Shown piece after piece: positions 12,075 to 23,876 of a stretch of 64,000 bases of DNA. The first letter of the stretch is position 1. Each line of letters starts with the position of its first letter. This DNA is from Gyromitra esculenta (lineage: Eukaryota; Ascomycota; Pezizomycetes; Pezizales; Discinaceae). The stretch lies in assembly GCA_038503075.1 (NCBI GenBank), contig JBCAML010000019.1:682001-746000 (forward strand), given 5' to 3'. Under the pieces are notes generated by a model. That model had not been told where the DNA came from. It saw only the letters and a list, made by a program, of their open reading frames with translations, and did not search any database. A program made the position numbers and the translations under genes.

Positions 12075-13814
12075 TCACCTATCACGATCACGATCACGAT
12101 CGCGATGTCGTCTTGGGCTTCGGCTTCGGCTTCTCCTATGTGAGTACCTATACCCTCTTTCTCGATCTCCCTCCCTACCATCTCTCCTGCTGCTGCTGTG
12201 GGTTCGCTCGGGATATTTCCCTCTATACCGTTCTTTGCTTCTATCTCTGCTTCTATCTCTACCTCTATCTCTGCGTCTATCTCTACGATCCTGATGCCTG
12301 TCGTCACTCCTATCGTCCCTTTTTCCTGAACGCCCATGTTTGCGAACATCCTGTTTATCAAAAACATAACCTGAGTTTTTCGCGCCCCCACTTTGGGTGC
12401 GGTGCCTATGATCACCTTCTCTATATTGTCGTCGTTTTTCCAGATGGCTGGAACCGCCAAAGCCACGTGTATCAGCTGCGTTTCGGCGTTTCGCATTGGT
12501 TGCTGTTCGCCACGTGTCTGATAGCTTGGAAACCTGTTAAACAGATATTAGCATTTCGAATTAGGAAGCCTAATAAAGATACGAGAATTTCTAGATTCGC
12601 GTACACGTTGGAAAAAATATTCAATCTTCTAAAGGTAATCATAGTGGAAATAGGATTGATAAAATAAGCTAAACTTACGCTTTGAGAAAAATCAACATGG
12701 ATTCTATGGTCATCAATCAGCACCCCTTGCATCTTGAAGTAGGCCTGTTCGCAAGCTTTCTGGTCCTCAAACTCAATAAACGCATATTGCAAACTATCGC
12801 CTGTTCTTTTATCTCGAATAACCTCGCACGACAGGATAGTGCCAAAACGACTAAATATCAAATGCAAATCCTCGTCTACCACAAAGTGAGTGTTAATTAT
12901 CCAGAAGGAATCAATATGAGGGGGCGTTAACTTACCTTGAGTAACGGGGTTAAGTTTACAAACAAACAAAATATTTTCAGGTGGTTTGACATCCGCAAAT
13001 GGAAGGTCTCCCACCATTTCCAAAGTCAAAGCCTGTGCTCTTGCTTCTCGTTCCCGTCTCTTTCTTTCCGCGTCTTCAGGATCCTCGTCCTCGTTAAGAT
13101 CTTCGTCCTCCCCGATCCTAACCGTTGCTAATTGTGCCTTAGTTGGAATGGGGCTTTCACTCGGTTCCACAAACCCTTTAGGATCTTTAAACGGGTCCTC
13201 CAAGACTATTGTATGTCGTATCCTAATATCCTTCAGTGGCCTCCCTTTTTCGTCACAAAAAGCAGTATTGATTTTCTCCAACGCATCAAACCCCTCAACC
13301 ACTTTCCCAAATATAGCAGCTTTACCATCAAGAAAGTCTAATTCATCTCCTATCGTAATGATGAATTGGCTTCCACTTACTCTCTCATCAGGATTGTTAC
13401 CAGGTGCAGTGGCCATGCTCACTGTGCCACGTTCCGAATGCTTAAGCTTTGGATGAAATTCGGGAGTAAAAAGCCGTTTCGAGGGCCCGTCTAGAAGACC
13501 CCATATCGATGTACCCCCATTTGAATCAGCTGAGTCGGGCCCAATAGGATCACCGGTCTGGAACGAGAAGTTTTTCTGAACACTGTAAATGGGTGAAAAA
13601 TTGTAGTATTTCATCTTACATCTGGCATCGGCGCCATGGTATTAGTTGCATGTTCTCGAGCTAGTACTTTCTTATCTATTGGCTGGCTGCAAATAATATC
13701 TGGAGTAGAGGGTACGTACAGTTTAAGAAAGTTCTCGCAGGCCTTTGGGGCGAGATCGACGAGAAGGTCGATGACAATGTCGCCTGTTTCTCCGAGTTCT
13801 AGCAGTACGGACAT
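12075..13814 (-). CDS. cyp6: Cyclophilin-RRM-RS protein (PPIL4 / Cyp6 family)
   Basis: Four exons on the minus strand splice in phase to 478 aa: 13814-13720, 13621-12936, 12875-12679, 12533-12075. Residues 1 to about 165 form a cyclophilin-type peptidyl-prolyl isomerase fold. An acidic linker leads to an RRM near 245-325, with RNP2 LFVCKL and RNP1 LQYAFIEF. An RD/RS-rich tail ends in alternating R-D pairs. This order is that of human PPIL4 and fungal Cyp6, nuclear proteins linked to the spliceosome. The position equal to the catalytic Arg of CypA reads Ser (YSVQKNF), so isomerase activity is probably weak or absent, as in PPIL4. The last intron (145 nt) is longer than its neighbours. The gene is convergent with the GH16 gene across a gene-poor gap. 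Confidence 0.93.
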
Positions 13815-16700
13815 TACAACTTCCTACGACGATGAGATGCAAGCTGACGAGGATCTAGGAGAGGTAATAGGATAGTATGTGATCTGTATGATGTGCGGGA
13901 TGCGATGAGGTGACGAAGATGAGGTGTATTCCGAGTCAGGAGCTATCGCGTCGCTAAGCCCTGACCCTACACGCGTCGGGTTCTGCGTGCAATACTACAT
14001 AATGCCTTGCCTCTGCGTATAACGTAGAACAGTACCTATTCAGAAATGATGGTAATTCGCTTAGTCAGCAACACCTCATGAAAGGCTGAGGTCGCAGGCG
14101 AAGAAAAATTGCACCTAAAGGCCAAGCCATACCTGTTTTGGGGAGAATTTTGAAAACATCCACAACTATTAGGCCCAAATACAGTTGACAACTAACGGCC
14201 CTACAACCATCAATTAGTTTTTTCCATTCTGTTACCTTGGATTGGAGTTTCCCTGTTGGTTAATAGCTCATTTTGCCTTAGGGAGGGTCCCAGAGAGCAG
14301 TTGCCTGTTCAGCTATTTGGGGGGTATTGTCTCGCTCCGCTGTTTGGGTTCCTTTTTTTTTAAATCAAAGATAAAAAATTATATTAACTGCCAACTTAAG
14401 TTTTTGATGCCTTTAACTTCTATATAATATCATCAGTATTATATAAACCAACTGTCGCTTATTGATAGCCTGTATCTATCTTGGCTGTTGAAATTTTTGG
14501 ATTTTGGTTGATTTCTAGTTTTGGTGTGTAGCGCTTACTAAGCAAATCACCATCACTCTTGAATGAATACTAGCAATCTCAGCTATCAAATGAAAAGCTG
14601 CACATCTATGCAGAAACGGGATGTACAGAAGTTCTTTGGATCCAACGTCTTTGGCTAGTACTTTTAATCTCTCATCAAGGAAATTAAAAAAAAAACCCCC
14701 TTCCTTTTTATCTATCAAAAATGCTCAAGCTTACCCCAATATCGAGGCTACACATAGGAGAAAAGGCATGAGAGAAATGCACGCGTCATATAAATATCAT
14801 ATTTATGACACCCTTGGCCACTTACAACTGAAAATGAAACAACACATCGTTCTGCGACTATTAGTAATATTTGTCGTGCGGCAGAGTGGGGGTACTACAT
14901 CAGGAATATACCAGTTTTGATACCCAAATCCACAACGGCAAGATCGTGGGTGCCGAGGCAGCAAGCATATGTATAGCGTGGTTCCTTGCATCCACGGAAA
15001 TCGTCATCTATCCGCCATAAAAGATCGCTATTGTTCGCACACGATGCTGTATTCAACCATTTTCAACGTCCAAGCTGTCAGACTGCTGCATTTCAGTCAA
15101 GTTTCTGTGATCTCGCAATAGTTTCGCTCATACGATAAAACGCTAATTGGATCCCCAGATGCAATCCCTAGCCAAACAAAAAAACAAAAAAAAAGTTTAT
15201 CAATGTTGATTACTATTACCAAAGCTGTCAATACGTTTAGATCGAACCTCTCAGATCTTGACAATAGCGCTAACCAGGAAATTACGAGACCTAGGTATCT
15301 CCTGCTCGATCGAGTATGCAATCTAAAGGATCTACCATAGAGTTGGTAGAGGGAAGAAGTTCCGGTGAATGTAGCTTTGTGATATGCAACGGTTTTTGTC
15401 TGCTGACTATATATATTTCTCCAAACGGAAGCCGTGAATTTTAGGCCATAGTAGTTCTGGGCCTCTGTTCAGCCTCGGCATAACGTTACGCGGTACAATG
15501 GACGGCAGATCCACGCAATTGCGAGTATCTCGACTATTTACATACATCTATTTCGCTTTACTCGTCCGCATACCTAGGGTCCAACTTGTTTCCAGCTATA
15601 CCCAGTTGTCTGTTGATCTAATAGGCAATACTTAAATTTCAAGTTCGCTGTTGTTAGAGAGAATGCACGTATGATTCCGCAAATCTCTGGCCTGCTTTTC
15701 TTTGTTCTCTGGGACACGGACGAGGTGGCGAAGTTCTTTACGTCTGTTTGATTGGTTATTTGGATCTTTTTTCGTCCATCCCATGACTAGTTTGGTTAAG
15801 ACGATAGGGCTGTGCCTCTCCCGCAAACATAGCACCACGAAGCATGCATCTACCCGAAGATAGATATCTGAGTTTCACCGTCGGAGAGCAAACACATGGT
15901 CAAAGGGATTTAACACTCTTGAATTATAGATTCTTGTGCGGTGTTACACTCACCGCCTTGCAGGAAATGATATCGCCTGACCTGCTCTTTGTACAAACGC
16001 CGCCATTTGGTAAGTAACACGGTTCTAAAACCTTCTTCCCGACTCAAATCTACTAATGAGTCTTCGACTTTACGGCAATTAAACTAACGTTTCGGGCAAC
16101 CTTGAGATTGCGATAATATACATGTACCCATAGCACTGAGTGTGCGATATTTCTAGACGAGAGTGCGTGGGGCCGAATCTCAATCGATCGATATACGGGG
16201 AGCAGCTTGTAACTGCTACATACTTCGAGAAATCAGGCAATCTCCAAGATCGACGCTGCGTATCATGTGGAACGAAGGTTTATCCCTCCGGTTCCTCGTT
16301 TATGTGTATAAATTTGTTTATTTTGTATTTGCTATGGGTTAACTGTCCATGCTATACCCCTAGGCTTCTGTAATATACCATTGTCGTATACGTATCATAT
16401 CTCTCTGATAAAGCACTATTTTCTTAGTATCGCCATTGTCTATTACACTTGTTCTTTCGTACCTCTCGTTCATTTGTTTATGTTTGCAATTGGCACTCAA
16501 TTTCTACTTGCGTCCCGGTAGCTGTACGCTCTCGGTTCTACTTTCTCGCAATTTCTCCCCGCTGCTAAGGAAACCTGCAGGAGGAAGCCGACAGAACAAA
16601 GGCTGATAATAGGACTTGCTTATAGAGACACTCTAGCTGCAGTTTGCAGAATTGCAAACTTACTTACTAGGCTAACACTCACAAACCTGTAACACTGGAC
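13815..16700. other. Intergenic region, no supported gene
   Basis: The first few hundred bases should be the promoter of the minus-strand cyclophilin gene. The rest is AT-rich with A tracts near 14683-14695 and 15178-15193 and a TACATGTA palindrome at 16119. Frames here are short and without domain signals. Confidence 0.55.
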
Positions 16701-16734
16701 CCGTCATGCGCCTAGAAGTCTCCACGCACCTTCT

Positions 16735-16865
16735 CACCATCATCACCACTAACATCACCACCGCCGCCACCATCACCACCACCATCATCACCATCACCAC
16801 CACCATCATCGCCACCATAATCATCACCACCACCACTGCTACCAACACCACGATTCTCGTCACCA
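16735..16865. repeat. (CAC/CAT)n trinucleotide microsatellite
   Basis: About 130 bp of degenerate CAC, CAT and ACC units. They stay open in several frames on both strands and give His/Thr/Ile-rich or Val/Met-rich pseudo-peptides. It lies about 420 bp upstream of the Zn2Cys6 gene start, so it may be part of that gene's promoter or leader. I treat the open frames as repeat artefacts. Confidence 0.85.
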
Positions 16866-17288
16866 TCGGTCCAGCAAATCACACCGAGAACCCTTAGAGT
16901 CAGCGATATTAATATTCACTCTAGAGATCTCACTTTCATTATAATTCAACCCCACCCCTACCTCGTCTCGGGCCCCTTGTACACTTCCCTCTTTCAACAC
17001 TCGTTCCTCTCTTCTCCATCTATCCTACACTAGATTTTCACATACACTCTCTGATTCTGCCGGGCAGAGACGGAGTGCTAGTTATTTTTGTGAGCGTGAG
17101 AGTAATTGAGTTTCTCCTGCCGCCAAACCGTGTGTTACTGCCCCAGCAACGGTTCCTTCAATTGTACTTAATTCGTTCACACGCCCGATCTGGTATCTGC
17201 TTCATTCCCTACGCCGGCAAGATCCCAATTTTCATATCTTTCTCATTGCTTCCGACCCGTCTACATCCCGCAACATCAAAACAAAAAC

Positions 17289-18973
17289 ATGACACGGCAT
17301 ATGGTCAACCACTTAGGTTATACAAACGACAGTTCATTGGATTATAGACATCCCTCGAGACTCCCTGTTGTTTCTCCTCCTGTTCTGCACGATCGACCAT
17401 TTTCTCTCGCTCGTTCAAATCCACGGGCGGACCCAATGGCCCGACAGTCTTCTCGGTCTGGCCCCAATGTCGCTGCCAATAGTGCAGCCGGCACCCCTCG
17501 ACGCCGGATACCAGTAGCTGTTTGTCCCTCTCTGACCCCTTCTAAATCATTGTACACACCCATTCTCCCCCTAAGTGGACTTGTTTTCTTTGTCACAAGA
17601 GCTTTATCTTGTCTTTCTAGTCTTCTTACTAGTTTTCTGACTATTATTAGTGCGGAAGGTGTCGGAAACGGAAAATCAGATGCAGTGGAGATTCCGGGGA
17701 CGTTGCTGGCTGTGTCAATTGCAGGCAGGCAGGCGTGGGGCCAGGCCTATGCGTCTTTTTAAGGGTGCAGTGCGAAATGCGTGAGCTCGTCCCAGACCAT
17801 GTACTCATGATGGATGGTTACGAGCAGGTGTCGTCAGCGACGGTCGATCTCCATCCCTACTCTTCATCATCTTCGGCATCCTCGTCGTCTTCATCGCTAC
17901 AATTACTACCACATCCCATGCATTCGACTTTAGCCTCTCAACACTTAATAAATCCTCACTCTATGCAGCTTAGAGGCCATCATCACCACAGCATACATAG
18001 CAATCATACTATGTCCCTTAAGTCGTTATATCACCCAGATCCAATGACTGGAGGACCTAGCGGTGGAGATGGCAGTCCAGGATTACTTCTCTCCGGAGGC
18101 ATTGGGATCACAGGTCATAGGACAAATTACGATGGGCTTGGAGGGGAAATGGCAAGCGGGGTTGGTCATGGATCCGGTGGTAGTGGGATGACTGTTAGCA
18201 GTGGGGATATCTACAACGGGAGCTATCCCCAATATATGCATCCGGAAATTAGCCAAGGGATGACAAACCCCTCTCAGCACGGGAACTGGGCCCCACTTAG
18301 CGTACGACAGAATTCGGGCCTTTATATGGACCAGGACCAATCCTCTATGAGCTATCAAGGAACATATCCTATTGTATTTCCGGCGCTATCATCGCTATCC
18401 TCTTCTCTTCCTGATGGAATGTCGTCAAGGGTAAATGAGAAAGTACAACTCCCGCTACCGATCAGAACCCAAGCTTCTGAAATTAACAACAACGCAAATT
18501 CGCGGGTTTCTGCCACCGGAATCCCCCTCGCAAGTGACTCGGTGAATTCAGGCTATGGGACCCAGTCAATGCAGCCATCGTCATATAGGGGATATGCGAC
18601 TTGGGGAGGGGATTCTTCTTTCTCTTCAACACCCCAATCGACGTCATCGATCCCCTCTACGGGAATATCAGCACTCCCGGTACCATCTCCGAATTCCTAC
18701 GGCTCGCACGGTACGTTCCCGGTATCGGCATCCAATATTTCGCTCTTGCCGAACACTTCCCATAATCTCTCTACTATGTCACATTCCCCCTTAGACTCAT
18801 TTTCTACTCAATCCTTGCCTCAAAAGCATCGTAGCGACTCCGAGTCTAGCAGCGGGTCAAAATCTAGCACCCCAACACAAACACCAATACTACGAATGAA
18901 CTCTACGGCAAATTCCTCGTATTCTCCGAGCTATACAAGGTCCGATGGTGGGTACCGTCACTCTTACCTATAA
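17289..18973 (+). CDS. Zn2Cys6 (fungal binuclear cluster) transcription factor
   Basis: Two exons, 17289-17519 and 17651-18973, splice in phase to 517 aa. The DNA-binding cluster is C78-x2-C81-x6-C88-x9-C98-x2-C101-x9-C111, preceded by a basic RRRIPVA. The intron falls exactly between that basic stretch and the first cysteine. Reading the genomic ORFs without splicing hides the domain completely. The rest is Ser/Gly/His-rich and disordered, with Ser runs near 135-150, and there is no visible fungal-specific regulatory middle domain. The family binds GC-rich paired triplets and controls metabolism or development; the target is unknown. A CT-rich leader upstream fits a fungal promoter. The most upstream ATG of exon 1 is used; the internal ATG at residue 4 is an alternative. 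Confidence 0.88.
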
Positions 18974-19186
18974 TCTTTTATTGCTATTGAGGGCTTTTCT
19001 GACTACGAGAACGTTGCTATCTGAAGATATTAATACCCACGGAACACAGTCTCCGCAACAGCGCAGAAGTTTTAGTAAGGTCTATTGAATACGTGAGATA
19101 GTTATGCAGGAGTATAATAAATATGTTCAAATTTTTTTCAACATATTTCCCTGGCTCTTTTCTAGGTTTCTTTTGGGCATCTTTTC

Positions 19187-19504
19187 CTATCCAGTTTCCA
19201 GTTTTTCATAATTGGTATTAGCTTTTTTCTTCATAGCATCTTCTTCCATTCTTAAACATTTCTCACCTTTTTTCTTAAATGCAAGTGTGTCTCTTGAACT
19301 AAGTGCTCCTGCCCTGGGGTTATCAAATCGTGGCACGGAAACCCAGGACAGGGGTAAGTTAATTTTCATTAGCATTTTGTTAATTTTCTGGTCTGAACTT
19401 GCGGCTGTAGGTTGATTATCCCGTGATAGCGTGAGAGTAGGTGGAGGCTCGGGAAAAACGGTAAAAAAAGATTGGGGAATAAAGTTGGATAAGCTTAAGT
19501 GCAT
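19187..19504 (-). CDS. Hypothetical small protein, doubtful
   Basis: An open frame of 105 codons on the minus strand. Its C-terminal half has coding-like composition, with a VPRFDNP segment followed by a charged Lys/Glu-rich helix ending in YEKLETG. The N-terminal half is Pro/Ser/Thr-rich. I recognise no family. It lies about 210 bp past the stop of the convergent Zn2Cys6 gene and could equally be a chance opening in that gene's 3' UTR. Transcript evidence would decide. Confidence 0.25.
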   Translation of the reverse strand: MHLSLSNFIPQSFFTVFPEPPPTLTLSRDNQPTAASSDQKINKMLMKINLPLSWVSVPRFDNPRAGALSSRDTLAFKKKGEKCLRMEEDAMKKKANTNYEKLETG

Positions 19505-20423
19505 ATGACTGGGATGGATGAATTTTCGACAAGGGAGTATACAGAGCTACGTAAGCTGTTTGCAGGTAGGATCGTGAAATGTTTTGCTTGCGATTCCTCT
19601 TTTTTTTTCTTTTTCTTTCTCTTTTCTTCCTCTTTTCTTTTCTCTTTCGTTTCTTTCAGATTCCATCTAAAACGGTCTCTTAGTTTGTTTGTAGCCATTC
19701 TTCATTTTATCACTATTTTCGTCTGGCTAGGGCAGAGGGAGGGAAAATGAGGGAAACACGAAATCATAGACTAGGAGGCCGAAGAACGTAGTTATAGGCC
19801 AATTGAGGATATAGTACACAGGGGCAAATTGGAAGGTTGAAATAGAGATCTTTTGCAGGAGCATGTGGAGTCTATAGAAACCTATTCGATGACAAGTGAG
19901 TTATTGTGTCGTGCGACCTGTGGCTTTTGGAGTGTGCCCCTGAGCTTCTTCTGCCTCCTTGAATCTCGAAATCTGCGTTGTGTTAGCCTGGGCTTGAACT
20001 CCGAGTGACTGTTTGTGGTTCTGGCTCTGTGTCACTTTCCTTTCGCAGTCGCCGGTTAATAAGGCGCTAGGAAAGCTACGTATACAGTAATAATTCTTGG
20101 CCACGCCAAGTAACATTTGTGCGGCCTAAGGCCGTTAGGTGATGTAGCAGAGCGTCCGTGTATCCAGGCAGTTCAATCTAGCTAAGGAGAAGGTTACTTG
20201 CTTCTGATCACAAGAGATCTAGCTATCAGGAAACACAATGTCAACAAGCTTGGTGAAGCACAGCCAGAAGCGTTCGGCAGCGGTTCGGAAGAAGTCAGAT
20301 TTGTTCTGGGTTTGGTCGAGAATATCTTTTAATTGAGTAAATACACGTAAACAAGAGTTCTAAACGCATTATCTCACGCTCTCTCTCCATTCATACAGCT
20401 TGCCGAGCTACTGGCTGCAATTA

Positions 20424-23335
20424 TACATGTAGTTCTTGTGTTGTTGTTTTCGCTTTCTTTTCTTTTCTTTTTCAGACTGTATCTAATTCCTCTACCTGAT
20501 CATGAGCTGTAAATTCTCTCGAAGCTGGGGCCGTCCTCGGGACCTGCGATCTGTAACAGCCAGCACTTCATTTAAGGGTGATTTAAGATATTCCGGAACT
20601 AGATTTATCAAATCGCACTTGTATCCGCAGACAACAAATCCACGCCCGCGTATTTCGCGCCTTCCACATTATCTGGCGAGATACCCTACCCCCCTATGTA
20701 TACTGAAACGTGGGTAGAGTTCTTTTTCACGTCTCCAGCAAGGGGGCTTCGTCATTGTCGCGCCACAAATACTCGTGCCTGCCATTGTTTTCCCCGAATC
20801 TTCATCCATTCATGCTACATCGATTCTGCATCGCACGAGGATAAGTATGGCTGATCGTTCCGGGAATTTCGGGTTTATTTTCAGGACAATCTCCTGCAGA
20901 CACATTTTTTCTAACGCACATTCGTTGTCGCCCTCCCCTGCAGCCTGCATGCTCATCTATTGGCTCATGTTATTGTAGCAGCGTTCCGAACGGCCCATCG
21001 AAAAACCAGGCTAAGCTGCATGTTTCGGTCCCGGCCCAGTACGATAGGTGATTTTAGACCAGTCCATGGCCGGGATTAAGCGCGTCGAGATTTTTATGCG
21101 TAAACTAGGGCACGATTATCAGTTCCTATCGCTATAGCACTGCTATATATTCTTACGGTGAATGTAACCATATCAAAAGTCTGCTATGAGTGGCGAGGGT
21201 AGTAAACGGACCCGGGAGGAGGTATATAGATACGAGCCTAGACTTAACGAATGCGTTGGGAGTATTTCGGAAAATGTGAGCTGATACTCGACTTGAGGAA
21301 TATTTATCAATCGTTAGTCATGTATACATGTATATTATCGCATATACATACTTCAACGTTTTCCTATTCGCAGTGTTGTTTATTAGAATCAATATGGGCG
21401 CACAGCATTCATATTACTCAAAAGGCTTCCATTTGCTCCGAAAGCTAGTTTGCACATACATGTATCCAATTCAGCTTGTACCGTTATGCTATGCCAACCT
21501 AGACTATTCGGAACGCTGATCGGTAACTATGTACCCCCGATAGATTTGGGGGGTTTCAGGCTACCGGTATATAATTAATTATTCCAGTGCTAGCTACATG
21601 ATTTTTGTGGGGATTTTAGTGACTTTACATTGATTAAAACTCCTGGTGTCTACTCAGTTACCCATCAAAGTGAATGAAATTAAAATAGCACAAAATTTCT
21701 CAAAACCGCTGTGCATTCCATGGCTGTGCACTGAGCTCCAGCGCTTGGGTGCATACCGCCCCTAGTTTAAGCAGGTCTCAAGTTTGCGCTGTCTACTTTG
21801 CAAGTCGTGTCAAAGAACAATTGATAGGATACCTAATTTTTGTAGATACATTCGCTGAAACTTCTCCCCGAAGAATGGCTTTTTAGAGGAGAAATCCGCC
21901 GCCAGAAGGTAACTAAGCCGATCAAATGGCGTAAACACATATCTGTACGTCATCTAAACATAATATATATATATGTTCGGACCAGCTGCAGTGTGTAGTG
22001 TGTGTATGTATATACGGTAAGTATTTAGTTGATTGGAGCCTATTTTAAAATAAGTCAGCCACTCTGGAAACCGGTTGGCTGATTTGCTGACCGAGCAAAC
22101 TTCAGCATTGGCTCGCTGGCCTCCAAAACGAGCAGACCCCATGAGATCCACATAAACGCCACCAATAACTCGGAGACTAGAAGATCGCCACTGGCCCGCA
22201 ATGCGATTCCCACCTACATGTATTCTCTACAAAAACAAACAAGGCCGGAAAACTTTTATTAGTGCACGTGCCCCTATTTTACCTCCACCGCTGGTGCTGG
22301 AAGTTAGTTCGAGGTATACTCGGTGCGGAGACTCGGTGCAGTTTAGGAACCACATGTATTCACCAATTACACGTAGCCCCCTCAAAAACAGAACTGTGGC
22401 AACTTTACTTCAAACCCAAGCACGGTTCAGCAACCATGAGGCTCACGTGAACGTTAACTTTATATATGGAATAAAATCTTGAAGTAGAAAAATTTGAATA
22501 TCGGCCATGCGCAGCTGAATGAAGATATCGATCGGCTCGCCGATGTCAAATGCCACTCGATCGGTATGCATTTATAAATATCTGTAGTATATCAGATCAT
22601 GCTGTGTATAAGTGTATTATGGTATGGGTGATACAGCGGCAGAACCGAGCACGTGTAAGCTAGAGTTCTACAGTCTGTATGTCATGTATCTCCTGGTTCA
22701 TATGAAACAGAAGCTACACGCACAGTCCCGTTCGCAAAATCTTGGCACCCCTTCCTCTCCATCAAGCACGACTGCCAGCTGAGTGAAGCTACAGTTTCTG
22801 CAGACAGCAGTTATGTGACGTTGTTAGATGTTATTTAGTATCTCATTATTTTCTTCCTTTTTGATTTACTATTCCCTAACCCGACCTACAACTATTCGGT
22901 TTACCGCTAATAAGCTCTAGAGTGCTAGAACTTTGCGAACGCGACTGTATAGGCAGTCAGGATCATACGTCAGTGTACTCCTTGTTCTCCCCATATTCAC
23001 GATCGCGATTGTCGAGCAAAATTACCCTTCTGCCGGTTCAGTAACGCATAACTCTTTAAGCTTGCAGACAGATACGAAATATGGCAATAGTCACAGGCAT
23101 ATCAAAAGACCCAGACATTCGCGTCCAGGCTACAACGGTAGAATTGACCATCGTTTGAAGTATATTACGTCGTTATGCGTCCAACCACTACGGGCCCCTC
23201 AGTACTACCGCCTTAGGAACCAAAGCGAATTTGATGAGGCTGGGCGAAAATTCGCATGTTTCTGACTGCTGCCAACCCGTTTTCTGGCCGAGAATGTGTG
23301 CCTAAATATTGGAAAAATCCATACCGCTACATGTA
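20424..23335. repeat. Cluster of five TACATGTA palindromes
   Basis: Exact TACATGTA octamers start at 20424, 21325, 21457, 22215 and 23328, all in non-coding DNA. By chance a given octamer is expected about once per 65 kb at even base composition. The role is unknown; see the matching finding for all 16 copies seen in the window. Confidence 0.7.
22723..22947. mobile_element. MITE-like element, family C copy 1 (225 bp)
   Basis: Terminal inverted repeats of about 22 bp start CAGTCCCGTTCGCAAA on the left and CAGTCGCGTTCGCAAA (reverse complement of the right end). TA flanks the right end, and CA, perhaps a decayed TA, flanks the left. The interior is AT-rich with no reading frame. A second, diverged copy in the same orientation is at 46467-46663. 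TA flanks and CAGT ends are typical of Tc1/mariner-type non-autonomous elements; the class is inferred from this. Confidence 0.65.
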
Positions 23336-23876
23336 CCGATGCTGTACTCATACGGAGGTCACGTGCGGACTAATTATATACCTGTCAGTATATTTACGGC
23401 CACAGGATAGTGGAGAGGACTACACAGCAATAAGAGAAAGGCGGGAACAAAGCCAGATAGTCTAAAATAAACAAGAACGGAATCCTGGGGGGACCTACTA
23501 ATCTCTCGTGCGAGGAGTTGTGGGGTTTTTGCTGGGCTAGGTAGCCATAATGGTTTGGCTCGCGTTGATCTTCGAGCGAGTGATAGATTGTGATTAGTGC
23601 ACCGTCACAAAGTGATGAATGTAAAGTGTTGGTTTGTACTCCAGAAATGCAGGGCCTGTAATTTCGGCAGCTGCTAGGGTTGGTGGGATTGTTGTTTGAC
23701 GCACGTGGAACAAGCTCCGCGAGAGGCCCGTGCATTTGTCAAATTATGGGTTAGGGTTTCTATGCGCACCCCCCCAAAACTACGATTCACGTAAAAAAAA
23801 CGCGTCTCTATCTCACGACTTCGCCACTGGGAACACCAGCAACACATATTCTGATCGCTCACACAAGTGTTCAGCC

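Larger units (their letters stand above)
18974..23876. other. Gene-poor intergenic region with repeats
   Basis: No confidently supported gene in 4.9 kb apart from one doubtful minus-strand frame (19187-19504). It contains a pyrimidine tract at 19599-19660, five TACATGTA palindromes between 20424 and 23335, and a MITE at 22723-22947. The last few hundred bases should hold the promoter of the coilin-like gene. Confidence 0.55.

Noticed and set aside
12050..12496. Minus-strand 148-codon frame rich in Glu-Ile and Ile-Val pairs
   Set aside because: It is the wrong frame of the Arg-Asp-rich last exon of the cyclophilin gene; the spliced frame gives the conserved KLSDTWR start and RD repeats.
16672..16897. 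Val/Met-rich and Thr/Ile-rich peptides over the CAC/CAT repeat
   Set aside because: Products of a trinucleotide microsatellite read in different frames.
19499..19750. Plus-strand start MTGMDEFSTREYTELRKLFAG followed by a possible intron at a pyrimidine tract
   Set aside because: Splicing at the visible sites leads to a stop after only two further residues, and no second exon with coding character was found.
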